This document shows positions 16,831 to 27,153 of a stretch of 45,554 nt of DNA, piece after piece. Source of the stretch: Actinobacteria bacterium 69-20. GTDB lineage: Bacteria > Actinomycetota > Actinomycetes > Mycobacteriales > Nakamurellaceae. Numbering within the stretch: position 1 is the stretch's first letter; every line of letters starts with the position of its first letter. The DNA is taken from contig MKSW01000032.1 in the NCBI GenBank assembly GCA_001897425.1, positions 1 through 45,554 on the forward strand, given 5' to 3'. Made by a program: the position numbers and the translations under genes. Under the pieces are notes generated by a model that was not told the origin of the DNA, did not search any database, and saw nothing but the letters and a program-made list of their open reading frames with translations.

Positions 16831-18209
16831 CAGATCTGCTCGAACCGCGCCGTGAAGTGCCGCAGCGCCGGCGGCTCATAGGAGATTCGGTACCCCGGCA
16901 GGCTGTGCACCGTCTCGGCCACCTTCTCGCACACCTCGATCACGTAGTCGATATGGCTCTGCGTGTAAGTGCGGCGCGGGATGGCGAGGCGCACCAGGTC
17001 CATTGGCGCCGCGGCCTCCGACCCATCCGGATGCCGGCCGAACATCACCGTGCCGATCTCGCAGGACCGGATCCCGCCGAACTCGTACAGCGCCACGGCC
17101 AACGCCTGCCCCGGGTACTGCAGCGGATCGAGATGGGACAGCCACGCGCGTGCGTCCAGGTAGATCGCGTGCCCGCCGTACGGCTGCAGCACGGGTATCC
17201 CGCGCTCGGTCAGCGCCTTGCCGAGATAGGCCGTGGACGTGATCCGGTAGCGCAGATAGTCGTGCTGTACCACCTCTTTCAGGCCCTGTGCCAACGCCTC
17301 GAGATCGCGGCCGGCGAGCCCGCCGTAGGTCGGGAAGCCTTCGGTGAGGATCACTAGGTTCCGGCACTGCTGGGCGAGATCGTCGTCGTTCAGGGCGAGC
17401 CAGCCACCGATGTTCCCCATCGGGTCCTTCTTCGCGGACATCGTCATACCGTCTGCGAGGCTTGCCATCTCGCGCACGATGTCCTCGACATTCGCCTCGC
17501 TGTAACCGCTCTCGCGTTCGTGGATGAACCAGGCGTTCTCCGCGAACCGGCACGCGTCGAGGAAGAGCATCTTGCCGTACTTATCGCACACGGCGCGCAC
17601 CTCGCGCAGGTTCGCGAGCGAAACCGGTTGCCCCCCACCGGAATTGTTCGTGATCGTGATGAACACGACCGGCACGTCCGCGCCGCGCAGAGCCAATAGC
17701 TCATCGAGCTTGGCGATGTCCATGTTGCCCTTGAAGGGGTGGAGCGACGTCGGATCGTTCGCCTCGTCAATGACGAGATCCACCGCTTCCGCACCGGTGG
17801 CCTCGATATTGGCCCTGGTCGTGTCGAAATGGGTGTTGGACGGAACCACCTTGCCGGCTCCGCCGAGCACCCCGAAGATGATCCGCTCCGCGGCCCGGCC
17901 CTGGTGCACCGGAATCACATGCTCGAACGGGAACAGATGACGGACAGCGTCCCGAAAGATGAAATACGACGGCGAACCCGCATACGATTCGTCCCCGCGC
18001 TGCATGGCGGCCCACTGGTCGCGGCTCATGGCGCCGGTTCCGGAATCGGTGAGCAGGTCGATCAGCACATGTTCGGCCCTGAGCTGGAACAGGTTGTAGC
18101 CGGCCTCGGCGGCGTGCTCGCGGCGCTGTGCGGCCGTCGTCATGGTCAACGGCTCGACGGAGTGGATCCGGAACGGTTCGATAATGGTGCGGTAGATGGG
18201 TTCGCTCAT
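16830..18209 (-). CDS. tnaA: Tryptophanase (beta-eliminating lyase)
   Basis: This PLP enzyme of 459 residues splits L-tryptophan to indole, pyruvate and ammonia. The PLP lysine is Lys261 in MSAKKDPMGNIGGW. LTDSGTGAMS and HQGRAAERI are the family's cofactor and substrate loops. Several points favour tryptophanase over tyrosine phenol-lyase: ITNNSGGGQPVSLANL, RFAENAWFI, and GIRSCEIG, where tyrosine phenol-lyase has Arg in place of the Ile. The NIGG stretch after the lysine is closer to tyrosine phenol-lyase, so some uncertainty remains. ATG 18209 gives the normal N-terminus (EPFRIHSVEPL). I see no tnaC-like leader or tryptophan permease nearby. The gene is divergent from the EAL-HDOD gene. Confidence 0.87.
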   Translation of the reverse strand: MSEPIYRTIIEPFRIHSVEPLTMTTAAQRREHAAEAGYNLFQLRAEHVLIDLLTDSGTGAMSRDQWAAMQRGDESYAGSPSYFIFRDAVRHLFPFEHVIPVHQGRAAERIIFGVLGGAGKVVPSNTHFDTTRANIEATGAEAVDLVIDEANDPTSLHPFKGNMDIAKLDELLALRGADVPVVFITITNNSGGGQPVSLANLREVRAVCDKYGKMLFLDACRFAENAWFIHERESGYSEANVEDIVREMASLADGMTMSAKKDPMGNIGGWLALNDDDLAQQCRNLVILTEGFPTYGGLAGRDLEALAQGLKEVVQHDYLRYRITSTAYLGKALTERGIPVLQPYGGHAIYLDARAWLSHLDPLQYPGQALAVALYEFGGIRSCEIGTVMFGRHPDGSEAAAPMDLVRLAIPRRTYTQSHIDYVIEVCEKVAETVHSLPGYRISYEPPALRHFTARFEQI

Positions 18210-18363
18210 GCGGCGAACCGTATCGGATTCGACGCCGCCGCCTCTAGCGAATGTGCGCAATTATCCGAAGCTCCCGGCCCGGGCGAGTCTTCAAGCTTGC
18301 CGCATCCCGGCCGATATGGACTACAAGATTTCGGGGGAATCACAGGACGCCAGGAGTGGCCAC

Positions 18364-19632
18364 GTGCCCATCACGACGGCGGTCATCGGCCGCCAGCCCA
18401 TCGTGGACCGCGCGTGCGACGTGATCGGTTACGAGCTGCTCTTCCGCGCCCTGGAAACGAGCGAGATCGCCTGCCGCCCAGTGTCTGTCGACAGCCGATC
18501 AGGCGACAATGGCGAGAGCGTCCCCGACGGCGACGCCATGTCGGCGGATGTCTTCCTCAACACCATGGGCATCGGTCTGGCACGCGTGATCGGCTCGAAG
18601 ACCGCCTTCTGCAACGCCGATCGCGGTGTTCTCACCGGCAAGGTGCCCATCACCTTGCCACCGGATCGAACGGTCATCGAGGTGCTGGAGTCCGTCACCG
18701 TCGATGACGAGGTTCTCCACGGCTGCCGACGTCTACGCGAGCTGGGCTACCGGCTGGCCGCGGACGACTTCCGCTGGTTCGACGGCGCCGAGCGCCTGAT
18801 CGAGCTGGTCGACATCGTGAAGGTCGATCTGAGGATCAGCGACGTCGACGAAGTCCGGGAGCTGATCGACCGCTGCCAGCCCTTCGGCGTTCAACTGCTG
18901 GCCGAAAAGGTCGAGACGGACGAGGAACTCGCCCGATTCCTGGACCTCGGCTTCGACCTCTTCCAGGGCTACCTACTGGGACGCCCGCGCACCATTGCGA
19001 GCCCGGCGCTCGGCCCGTCGCGGCACGGAGTGCTGCATCTGACGGCCGCCTTGATGCGCGCCGAGGCGAACTTCGACCAGCTGGAAGGCATCGTGCGGTC
19101 GGAACCCGCGCTGTCGTACAAGCTGCTGCAGCTCGCCGCTATCGGACGCCTGGGCGAGGCGAAACGTCGCATCCGCACGATCCGCGAGGCGTTGGTGACG
19201 GTCGGGCTCAACCGGATCCGCGCGTGGCTGCCGCTGCTGCTGCTCCGGCCGTCGGGCGCCAGCGTGGACTCGTCGTTGCCGACGGTGCTCAGTCGGGCCC
19301 GTCTCGCCGAGTCCCTCGCCGAGCACCTCTCCTCGGTCGATACCGGATTCGCCTTCGCCGCCGGGATGCTCTCCGGATTCGATCTGCTGCTGGGCATCTC
19401 ACCCAGTGAGCTGCCCGACACGCTGGAGGTGCCGGACGACCTGCGGGAGGCCGCCTTCGACGGCACCGGGGATGTCGGCAGACTGGTCGCCGCGGTGATC
19501 GACTACCAGAGGGCAGGGATCGTTCCGGTCGATCTGCCCGGCATCGACCCGGCACTGATCGACCGGCTTGCCGCGCATTCGTTCGCCTGGGCCGTCGACA
19601 TCACGGACCAGTTGGACGCGCCCGCTGCGTAA
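18364..19632 (+). CDS. EAL-HDOD signalling protein
   Basis: This 422-residue protein joins an N-terminal EAL domain (about 1-215) to a HDOD domain (about 220-400). The EAL motif is GYELLFRAL, as in the YuxH subgroup. The other sites read FCN, EVLE, AADDFRWFD, VKVD, LAEKVE and LFQGYLLGRP. Most metal ligands are present, but DDFG is altered to DDFR, so it may bind cyclic-di-GMP and not cut it. GTG 18364 follows AGGAG by seven bases; the ATG at 18316 lacks a site. HDOD domains are regulatory output modules without the HD-GYP catalytic residues. It converges on the solute-binding protein gene with five bases between the stops. Confidence 0.85.
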   Translation: MPITTAVIGRQPIVDRACDVIGYELLFRALETSEIACRPVSVDSRSGDNGESVPDGDAMSADVFLNTMGIGLARVIGSKTAFCNADRGVLTGKVPITLPPDRTVIEVLESVTVDDEVLHGCRRLRELGYRLAADDFRWFDGAERLIELVDIVKVDLRISDVDEVRELIDRCQPFGVQLLAEKVETDEELARFLDLGFDLFQGYLLGRPRTIASPALGPSRHGVLHLTAALMRAEANFDQLEGIVRSEPALSYKLLQLAAIGRLGEAKRRIRTIREALVTVGLNRIRAWLPLLLLRPSGASVDSSLPTVLSRARLAESLAEHLSSVDTGFAFAAGMLSGFDLLLGISPSELPDTLEVPDDLREAAFDGTGDVGRLVAAVIDYQRAGIVPVDLPGIDPALIDRLAAHSFAWAVDITDQLDAPAA

Positions 19633-19637
19633 CTCGG

Positions 19638-20624
19638 TCAGCTCCCGCCGGCCGCGCTGATCGATGCAGCCGCGTTGATCGACACCGTGTCCACCGCACC
19701 GGGCCCGACGTCCCATTTATCCAGAAGGGTTCGATAGGTGCCGTCGGACATCAGTTGGGCCACCGCGTCGCGAACCAGATCTCGTAGCGGCGCCCGATCC
19801 TTCGCGACACCGATTCCGTAGAAGCCGGGGTCGTACTGGGTGGTCGTCGCGAGCTCGTACTGCGCGCGGGTCGCCGGATCGCTCGTCAGGAGCTCGGCCG
19901 GTGGGAGGTCGATCAGGATCGCCGCGGCGCGTCCGGTGCGCAGGAGCACCAGCGCGTCATCGTTGGTCGGCCGGCTCTGGATGTCGATCGGATCTGCGCA
20001 GGTCGCCTGCCAGCGCGCGAGCAGATCCTCTTGCGTGGTGCCGGTTTCCGCCGCGACGGCGCGGCCGCACAGGTCTCCGATATTCGATATCGCGAGCGGG
20101 TTTCCACGCTGCACGACGATCGCCGTCCCTGCCGTGAAGTAGTTGACGAAGTCCAGCTTCTTCTCCCGCTGCACGGTATCCGTCATGGCCGACATCACCA
20201 GGTCCGCTCCGCCGCGCGCGACGATGTCGGCGAGATCCGTGAAACCCGCACTGCTGAGGGTGGTCTCGACGCCCAGGACCTTGCCGATCGCTGTCGCGAG
20301 GTCCGCATCGAACCCGACGATGGTCCGCCCGTCCGCCGCGAAACTCTCCATCGGCGGATAGCTCGCGTCGGTCACCACGCGAAGCGACCCACGATCACGC
20401 ACCTCCGCCGGAAGCCGGTCGTGCAGGCTGCCTTTCGACGGCACCGCAGCGACGGTGCTAGTCCCGGCCGGGTCGGCGGATCCGGCGCCGCAGGAGGTGA
20501 CCGTCAGCATTCCGAGGGCGGAAACCAGGAGCAGCGCGGCGATTCGCGCCGCAAGCCGTACCGGCCGAACGCGCCCGGTCCGCCCCCGCAGGGCGCGCAC
20601 GTCGAACCGCGTCATCATCGTCAT
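19638..20624 (-). CDS. Amino-acid-type ABC solute-binding lipoprotein (SBP_bac_3)
   Basis: This 328-residue exported lipoprotein has an arginine-rich n-region, a hydrophobic segment and the lipobox LTVTSC, so it should be anchored outside the membrane. The mature part matches family 3 binding proteins: LRVVTDASYPPMESFAADGR, VGFDADLATAIGKVLG, and AVAAETGTTQEDLL in the second lobe. No permease or ATPase gene is next to it. Instead, its ATG (20624) overlaps the TGA of the GGDEF-EAL gene (ATGA). It may feed ligand information to that membrane protein and need not be a transport subunit; this is inference from gene order. The second in-frame ATG at 20618 has better spacing from GGAG. Confidence 0.87.
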   Translation of the reverse strand: MTMMTRFDVRALRGRTGRVRPVRLAARIAALLLVSALGMLTVTSCGAGSADPAGTSTVAAVPSKGSLHDRLPAEVRDRGSLRVVTDASYPPMESFAADGRTIVGFDADLATAIGKVLGVETTLSSAGFTDLADIVARGGADLVMSAMTDTVQREKKLDFVNYFTAGTAIVVQRGNPLAISNIGDLCGRAVAAETGTTQEDLLARWQATCADPIDIQSRPTNDDALVLLRTGRAAAILIDLPPAELLTSDPATRAQYELATTTQYDPGFYGIGVAKDRAPLRDLVRDAVAQLMSDGTYRTLLDKWDVGPGAVDTVSINAAASISAAGGS

Positions 20625-22597
20625 CTCCGCGCCACCTGCCGTGCCACGCTGGCAGCGCCGACCGGGTAGCGATCCAGCAGATCCGTCCACCGGGCCGGAC
20701 GTTGGAAGTAGTAGCCCTGTCCGAGATCGCAGCCGGCCGATCGGAGCCAGTCGGCGCACCTCGCGTCCTCGATGCCCTCCGCGACGACCCGTGCCCCCAA
20801 GCGGTGGGTGATGTCGATCATGGCAGTGACCAGGTCCCGATCGTTCTCGCTGACGGCGAGGTCGCGCACGAACATCTTGTCGATCTTCACCTCCGCCACC
20901 GGCACGTGCCGGAGCTGCTGCAGTCCGGTATTGCCGGTGCCGAAGTCGTCCAGACTGATCGGCAATCCCTCGGCGCACAGCCTGGCGATCGTCTCGTCGG
21001 CGATGACGCTGTTCGTGACGATGGCCGTTTCGGTGAGTTCCAGGTTCAGATCGTCGGGCCGTGCGTCTGCCGAGCCGATGAGCGTCAGTACCTCACCGGC
21101 GAAAGCAGGTGACTCGATGTTGTGCGCCGATATGTTGACGGACACCCGCCAATCGACTCCCCTGGCACGCCAATCACGCTGGTCGGCCAGGGCACGACGG
21201 ATCACCCAGCTGGTGAGCGGGTGTATCAGCGTGGAGCTCTCCGCGACCGGAATGAACTCGGCCGGCGGGACGGGACCGCGCACCGGATGGTTCCAGCGCA
21301 CCAGCGCCTCGACCTCGTGCACCGCTCCCGTCGAGAGCTCGACCTTCGGTTGGTAGTGGAGTTCGAGCTCGTTCCCGTCGATCGCCCGCTGCAGTTCCGT
21401 CCGCACCACGTGCCAGTTCGTCGGCTGGGTGGCGATCGTCGGATCCCAGACCACCATGCGGCCGCTGCCGCGTTTGCCGTGATACATGGCGGTATCGGCA
21501 TGGTGCAGGACGTCGCTGAGCTCCGTGCCGTGCTCCGGAAAGAGCGCGATGCCGATGCTCGCCTCCACCGTCAACGTGACATCGCCCAGCACGACGTTCT
21601 CGCCGAGCCCGGACTGCACGTCACAGAGGACGGCAAGGGCCTCGTCCCGGCTGGACACGCCCGGCAGCATGATGCCGAACTCGTCGCCACCCAGGCGGGC
21701 GACGATGTCGTCGGTGCGCACACGTTCGGACAGCCGTCGTGCGACCACCCGAAGCAGCTCGTCACCGGCCTGGTGACCGACGGTGTCGTTGACCTCCTTG
21801 AAGTGGTCGAGATCGATGAGCACCACCGCGCCGCACGCACCGTCGGGGACGCGACCCAGCGCCTCATCCACCTGGCACCGGAACCAGGCGCGGTTGGGCA
21901 GCCCGGTCAAGGAATCGTGCCTGGCCTGGTACGTCTGCTCGGCCGCATACTGCCGAAGCCGGCGAGTCGTCGACCAGGAGACCAGCCCCAGCGCGAGATA
22001 CATCACCCCCAGCCCACCGGCGAGGTAGAGCTGGGTCTGATGTTGTTGAGCCCGCACGGCTGCGGCGATCGGCGCGTACGGCAGATACAGCTCCAGGACC
22101 CCGGTCGCCTGGCCGGTCGCCTTCGGGATCACGGGTTGCAGCACCCGGATCACCCGCCTGCCGGACCCGGAGGGGGCCATCACCACCTCGGTCGACGTGC
22201 CCCCGCGCACGGCGAGCAGGAACTGCGGCGAGTCCCCCGACAGCGGATCGGTCCGCGTGCCGTTGTCCGCGAAGACGACCTCGCCGCTGAACGCGCGCAG
22301 CCGGATGGCGTTGAGCGATCCGGAATACACGGCGAGATCCGTCGCGGACCACAGGCGTTGCATCTCGCCGTCGGAGAGCCCCTCAGACAGCGGGCGACCG
22401 TCGAGGGCCGGCGCGACGGCCATCTGCATGATGACGTCGGCCTGCGCGCGCCCCTGCGCCAGCGCACGCTCGCCGCCGGTCTGCTCGTCGTGCCACATGA
22501 GGACCGCGCCGAGCAGCACGATCGGGACCAAGCTCACCGCGACGTAGACGAAGAACAGGCGTGGACCTGTGGGCACGGCCCATCGCCGAGACGTCAT
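20621..22597 (-). CDS. Membrane GGDEF-EAL cyclic-di-GMP enzyme
   Basis: This 658-residue protein has two membrane segments (about residues 13-33 and 190-212) flanking an extracellular sensor region of about 155 residues, then GGDEF and EAL domains. The GGDEF motif is intact (303-307). An I-site, Arg294-x-x-Asp297, lies five residues before it, so product inhibition is expected. The EAL domain keeps E430-A-L, NISAHN, ELTET, DDFGTGNT, KIDKMF, AEGIE and the GQGYYF motif, so a phosphodiesterase is also plausible. Which activity dominates cannot be said. A solute-binding lipoprotein gene starts in its stop codon; that protein could dock on the sensor region. Confidence 0.92.
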   Translation of the reverse strand: MTSRRWAVPTGPRLFFVYVAVSLVPIVLLGAVLMWHDEQTGGERALAQGRAQADVIMQMAVAPALDGRPLSEGLSDGEMQRLWSATDLAVYSGSLNAIRLRAFSGEVVFADNGTRTDPLSGDSPQFLLAVRGGTSTEVVMAPSGSGRRVIRVLQPVIPKATGQATGVLELYLPYAPIAAAVRAQQHQTQLYLAGGLGVMYLALGLVSWSTTRRLRQYAAEQTYQARHDSLTGLPNRAWFRCQVDEALGRVPDGACGAVVLIDLDHFKEVNDTVGHQAGDELLRVVARRLSERVRTDDIVARLGGDEFGIMLPGVSSRDEALAVLCDVQSGLGENVVLGDVTLTVEASIGIALFPEHGTELSDVLHHADTAMYHGKRGSGRMVVWDPTIATQPTNWHVVRTELQRAIDGNELELHYQPKVELSTGAVHEVEALVRWNHPVRGPVPPAEFIPVAESSTLIHPLTSWVIRRALADQRDWRARGVDWRVSVNISAHNIESPAFAGEVLTLIGSADARPDDLNLELTETAIVTNSVIADETIARLCAEGLPISLDDFGTGNTGLQQLRHVPVAEVKIDKMFVRDLAVSENDRDLVTAMIDITHRLGARVVAEGIEDARCADWLRSAGCDLGQGYYFQRPARWTDLLDRYPVGAASVARQVARR

Positions 22598-22737
22598 AAG
22601 GTCCAGATCGGCAGCGTGGCCGCCGAAGTGAGGCTGAGCGCGATCGCGACAGGGTGATGTTCCGGGTCGCCGCGCGCAACGCCAGCCGAACGTCCACTGT
22701 CCGCGGGCTCACGACACGGCTGCGGCCCGACACGTCG

Positions 22738-24402
<1,665 letters not shown>

Positions 24403-24724
24403 GACGATCCCTTCGGTGCCTGGGCGGACACCAAGAGTCGGGCGATCCGCCGTGAACCCATTGATGTTTTCGACCCTATGCGCCTGGCGATCGGGGCGCG
24501 ATATGTGGTGGCGGGCTTTGATGGTTTGCCGTGGGGTTGCGGGGCCGGCCGGGCTGGCGCACGGCGCGCGGACGGGGCGCTTGTGGGGCCTGCGCACGGT
24601 GCTGGGTTTGCGCATGCCGCTGGGCCTATGCACGGTCGTCGGGCCGTCCTCTGACGTTAATCGGGCGACGGCTCGGGCTGCGGCGTACTGTCATTCGACG
24701 TATGCGACCGCCCGGGAGCGTGAT
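24403..24724. other. Divergent promoter region with degenerate repeats
   Basis: The 322 bases between the acyl-CoA synthetase and KAS genes contain no gene I can support. From about 24552 to 24642, imperfect units built on TGCGCACGGTGCTGGG recur with a period of roughly 18-20 bases (TTTGCGCATGCCGCTGG, CCTATGCACGGTCGTCGG). They may be decayed tandem repeats or binding sites. Confidence 0.4.
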
Positions 24725-26017
24725 GTGACACCGAACAGCGACGAGATCGTGATCACGGGCTTGGGTGCGGTGACGCCCGTCGGCATGGATGCGCCCTCGA
24801 CATGGGATGCGCTCTGCGCAGGTCGGTCCGGCATCACCACCATCGACGCGTTCGACCCGGCCGGCCTACCGACGCGGATCGCCGGGCAGGTCCGCGGTTT
24901 CGACCCGTTGAGGGCCATGTCTCCGAAGCAGGTGCGGCGTTCCGCGCGGTTCTCGCAACTCGCGGTCGCGGCCGCCGTGGAGTGCGCTGCCGACGCCGGG
25001 CTCCTGGCCGAATCCGACACGGCGGAGGGAACCGGCGGGGTCGACGGAACCGACCATCTCGCGCACGTCGACCCGACGCGGGTCGGCGTCGTGCTCAATA
25101 CCGCCGTCGGTGCGATGGGCGAGATCGCCGATGCGGCCAGGACTTTCGACGGGAGAGGATGGCGCGGGCTGCGCAGCTCCTTCGTGCCATCGGTGATTCC
25201 GAACATGGCGGCCTGCCAGGTGGCGATCCGCCTGGGGGCCCACGGCCCGGTGACCGCCGGGGCGTTCGCCTGCGCCAGCGGCAACGCGGCGCTCATCGAC
25301 GCGGTGGGCTTGATCCGAACAGGGGCCGCGGATGTCGTCATAGCAGGCGGAACCGACGCGTCGATCGTGCCGCTCATGTTCGGCGGGCTGTCGATGATGG
25401 GCGCCCTGTCCACCCGCAACGACGATCCGGCGGCCGCCAGCCGCCCGTTCGACGCCGATCGCGACGGGTTCGTCTACGGCGAGGGCGCCGTCACCTTCGC
25501 CGTCGAATCACTGGCGCACGCGCGCCGTCGCGGGGCGCGTGTCTACGCGCGTTATCTGGGCGGCGCGCTGACCTGCGACGCCTTCCATGTGACGGCGCCG
25601 GACCCCAACGCAGCCTACGCAGCGGCCGCGATCCGGCGGGCGCTTGACGACGCACATCTCGCGCCGTCGGATGTCGACTACATCTGCGCGCACGGCACGT
25701 CGACCAAGGCGAACGACCGCAGCGAGACCAAGGCGATCCATGCGGCGCTAGGCCCGGCCGCGCGCTCCGTCGCCATCAGCTCGCCGAAATCCATGACGGG
25801 TCACCTGATCGGGGCCGCGGGCGCCCTGTCCGTGCTGGTGGCCTGCCTGGCTATCCGCGACGGCGTCGTGCCACCTACCATCAATCTGACCACCCCGGAC
25901 CCGGAATGCGACCTGGACTACGTCCCCGGAACGAGCCGGGCGATGACGGTGGACTCGGCGCTGGTCAACGCCTTCGGCTTCGGCGGCCAGAACTGCGTCG
26001 TGGCCCTCGGCCGCTGA
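24725..26017 (+). CDS. Beta-ketoacyl-ACP synthase II (KasA/FabF type)
   Basis: This 430-residue elongating ketosynthase condenses malonyl-ACP with an acyl chain. The catalytic triad is Cys183 (FACASGN), His323 (ICAHGTSTKANDRSET) and His360 (SMTGHLIGAAGA). The N-terminus (VITGLGAVTPVGMDAPSTW) and C-terminus (NAFGFGGQNCVV) are standard. GTG 24725 follows GGGAG; the frame is open further upstream but has no family residues. A single KAS II gene apart from a fatty-acid operon, next to an acyl-CoA synthetase, could serve special lipid or polyketide synthesis. There is no acyl carrier protein gene nearby. Confidence 0.93.
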   Translation: MTPNSDEIVITGLGAVTPVGMDAPSTWDALCAGRSGITTIDAFDPAGLPTRIAGQVRGFDPLRAMSPKQVRRSARFSQLAVAAAVECAADAGLLAESDTAEGTGGVDGTDHLAHVDPTRVGVVLNTAVGAMGEIADAARTFDGRGWRGLRSSFVPSVIPNMAACQVAIRLGAHGPVTAGAFACASGNAALIDAVGLIRTGAADVVIAGGTDASIVPLMFGGLSMMGALSTRNDDPAAASRPFDADRDGFVYGEGAVTFAVESLAHARRRGARVYARYLGGALTCDAFHVTAPDPNAAYAAAAIRRALDDAHLAPSDVDYICAHGTSTKANDRSETKAIHAALGPAARSVAISSPKSMTGHLIGAAGALSVLVACLAIRDGVVPPTINLTTPDPECDLDYVPGTSRAMTVDSALVNAFGFGGQNCVVALGR

Positions 26018-26158
26018 GGCGGTGGCAACCTGAGTGACCCCGCCACTTCGCCCACGCGGAGCGTGCACGCTGCCGTGAACGGCGCGGTATTGCGCCGCAG
26101 GCCGCGGCTGCTATCGCAGGTCACGGGTACTCTGAGCATGGATCGGGAGGTGTGTATC

Positions 26159-26509
26159 GTGCCATCGTTTGCAGAGCCGGGTTTTTATGCCGCGCATCGG
26201 CCCTACCACGTGGTCGCGACATTATCCGAGCTACGAGGCCCGTCCGAGGGGATCGTCACGTTGCCCGCGACCGTGCACTGGGGTCCGTGGCGCGACTATG
26301 ACTTGTCCGACTCTGATCACATTCTGTGGCTGTATTCGCGCGTGCTGCGAGAGGCGAATTCCGTCGCTGATCTGACGTCGCTGCTGGACGCCGGGATCCT
26401 CAAGCAGGTTTGGCGTGAACTCGTCCTCCCCACAAATCTTCGCGGGATGTGGGAGGCACGGTTCCCGGAGCTGCGGCAGAAAAGGTCCGCGGCGTTGGCC
26501 AAGCGATGA
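26159..26509 (+). CDS. Unrecognised protein paired with AbiEii-type toxin; candidate antitoxin
   Basis: I do not recognise the family of this 116-residue protein. GTG 26159 lies eight bases after GGGAGG, a better start than ATG 26138. The sequence opens VPSFAEPGFYAAHRPYHVVA, then has a strand-rich part with the aromatic stretch HWGPWRDYDLSDSD, and ends in helices with many Leu, Arg and Glu. It lacks the winged helix of AbiEi. Its stop overlaps the next start (ATGA), as antitoxin-toxin pairs often do. By position it is the likely antitoxin of the following nucleotidyltransferase, but nothing in the sequence shows DNA binding. Confidence 0.65.
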   Translation: MPSFAEPGFYAAHRPYHVVATLSELRGPSEGIVTLPATVHWGPWRDYDLSDSDHILWLYSRVLREANSVADLTSLLDAGILKQVWRELVLPTNLRGMWEARFPELRQKRSAALAKR

Positions 26510-27153
26510 TGGATATAGCCCAGTCGCGGGTGGCGTCTATCGCCCTCGCCGCGGTGGAGGGCGACGGGTTCGTCTTGGCGGGGGGCTACGCCATTGCGGT
26601 GCATGGCATCGGAGACCGGCCTTCGGATGACATCGATCTATTTACGAACCTCATAGACCCAGGGCATTTCGCAGCCGCCACCCACAAGGTCACCGATGCC
26701 CTGTCGGCTGCGGGGTGGGTCGTCGAGGTGGCGCGGGCCGCTGAGACTTTCGCGAGGCTGACCGCGAGTCGGGACGCGGAAACCGTGACCCTCGATCTCG
26801 GGGTGGACTACCGTCGTTTCCCGCCAGCAGTGATGACTTTAGGTCCGGTGCTTTCCCTCGAGGATGCGGCCGGCTCGAAAATGTCGGCGCTGTACGGACG
26901 CGGTGAGGTCCGCGACTACATCGATGTGTACGCGGTCGCCCAATCGGGCGCATTCTCACCGCAGCAGATCCTTGCCCTGGGTGACGATCGGGAGGCGACT
27001 CCGATGGACCGAGCCATCCTTTCTCAGCGGCTGCTGGATGCGACGCATCTATCGGACACGGCCTTTGCCGAATACGGCGTCGACGCGGAGAAGGCGGCGG
27101 TGATCCGATCCTTCATTGCCAGTTGGGGGCATGCTCTCGTATCGAGCGAATGA
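26506..27153 (+). CDS. Nucleotidyltransferase toxin, AbiEii/AbiGii family
   Basis: This 215-residue protein has the family's core motif VLAGGYAIAVHGIGDRPSDD followed by IDLF, that is G-G-x-A...R-x-S-x-D-I-D with both catalytic acidic residues. The later block SLEDAAGSKMSALYGRGEVR then DYIDVYA corresponds to K...R...RD..D. It is only about 30% identical by eye to the AbiEii at 8194-8952 outside these motifs, so it is a separate branch and not a recent copy. Two consecutive ATGs are available; 26506 overlaps the upstream stop. As with relatives, transfer of nucleotides to tRNA or another target is expected. Confidence 0.8.
   Translation: MMDIAQSRVASIALAAVEGDGFVLAGGYAIAVHGIGDRPSDDIDLFTNLIDPGHFAAATHKVTDALSAAGWVVEVARAAETFARLTASRDAETVTLDLGVDYRRFPPAVMTLGPVLSLEDAAGSKMSALYGRGEVRDYIDVYAVAQSGAFSPQQILALGDDREATPMDRAILSQRLLDATHLSDTAFAEYGVDAEKAAVIRSFIASWGHALVSSE

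Noticed and set aside
16830-18209. Tyrosine phenol-lyase instead of tryptophanase
   Set aside because: The Arg that binds the phenol ring in tyrosine phenol-lyase is Ile here (SCEIG), and the ITNNSGGGQPVSLAN and RFAEN blocks follow tryptophanase.
21122-22657. Plus-strand open frame of 511 codons
   Set aside because: It is exactly antisense to the GGDEF-EAL gene, whose motifs are unmistakable.
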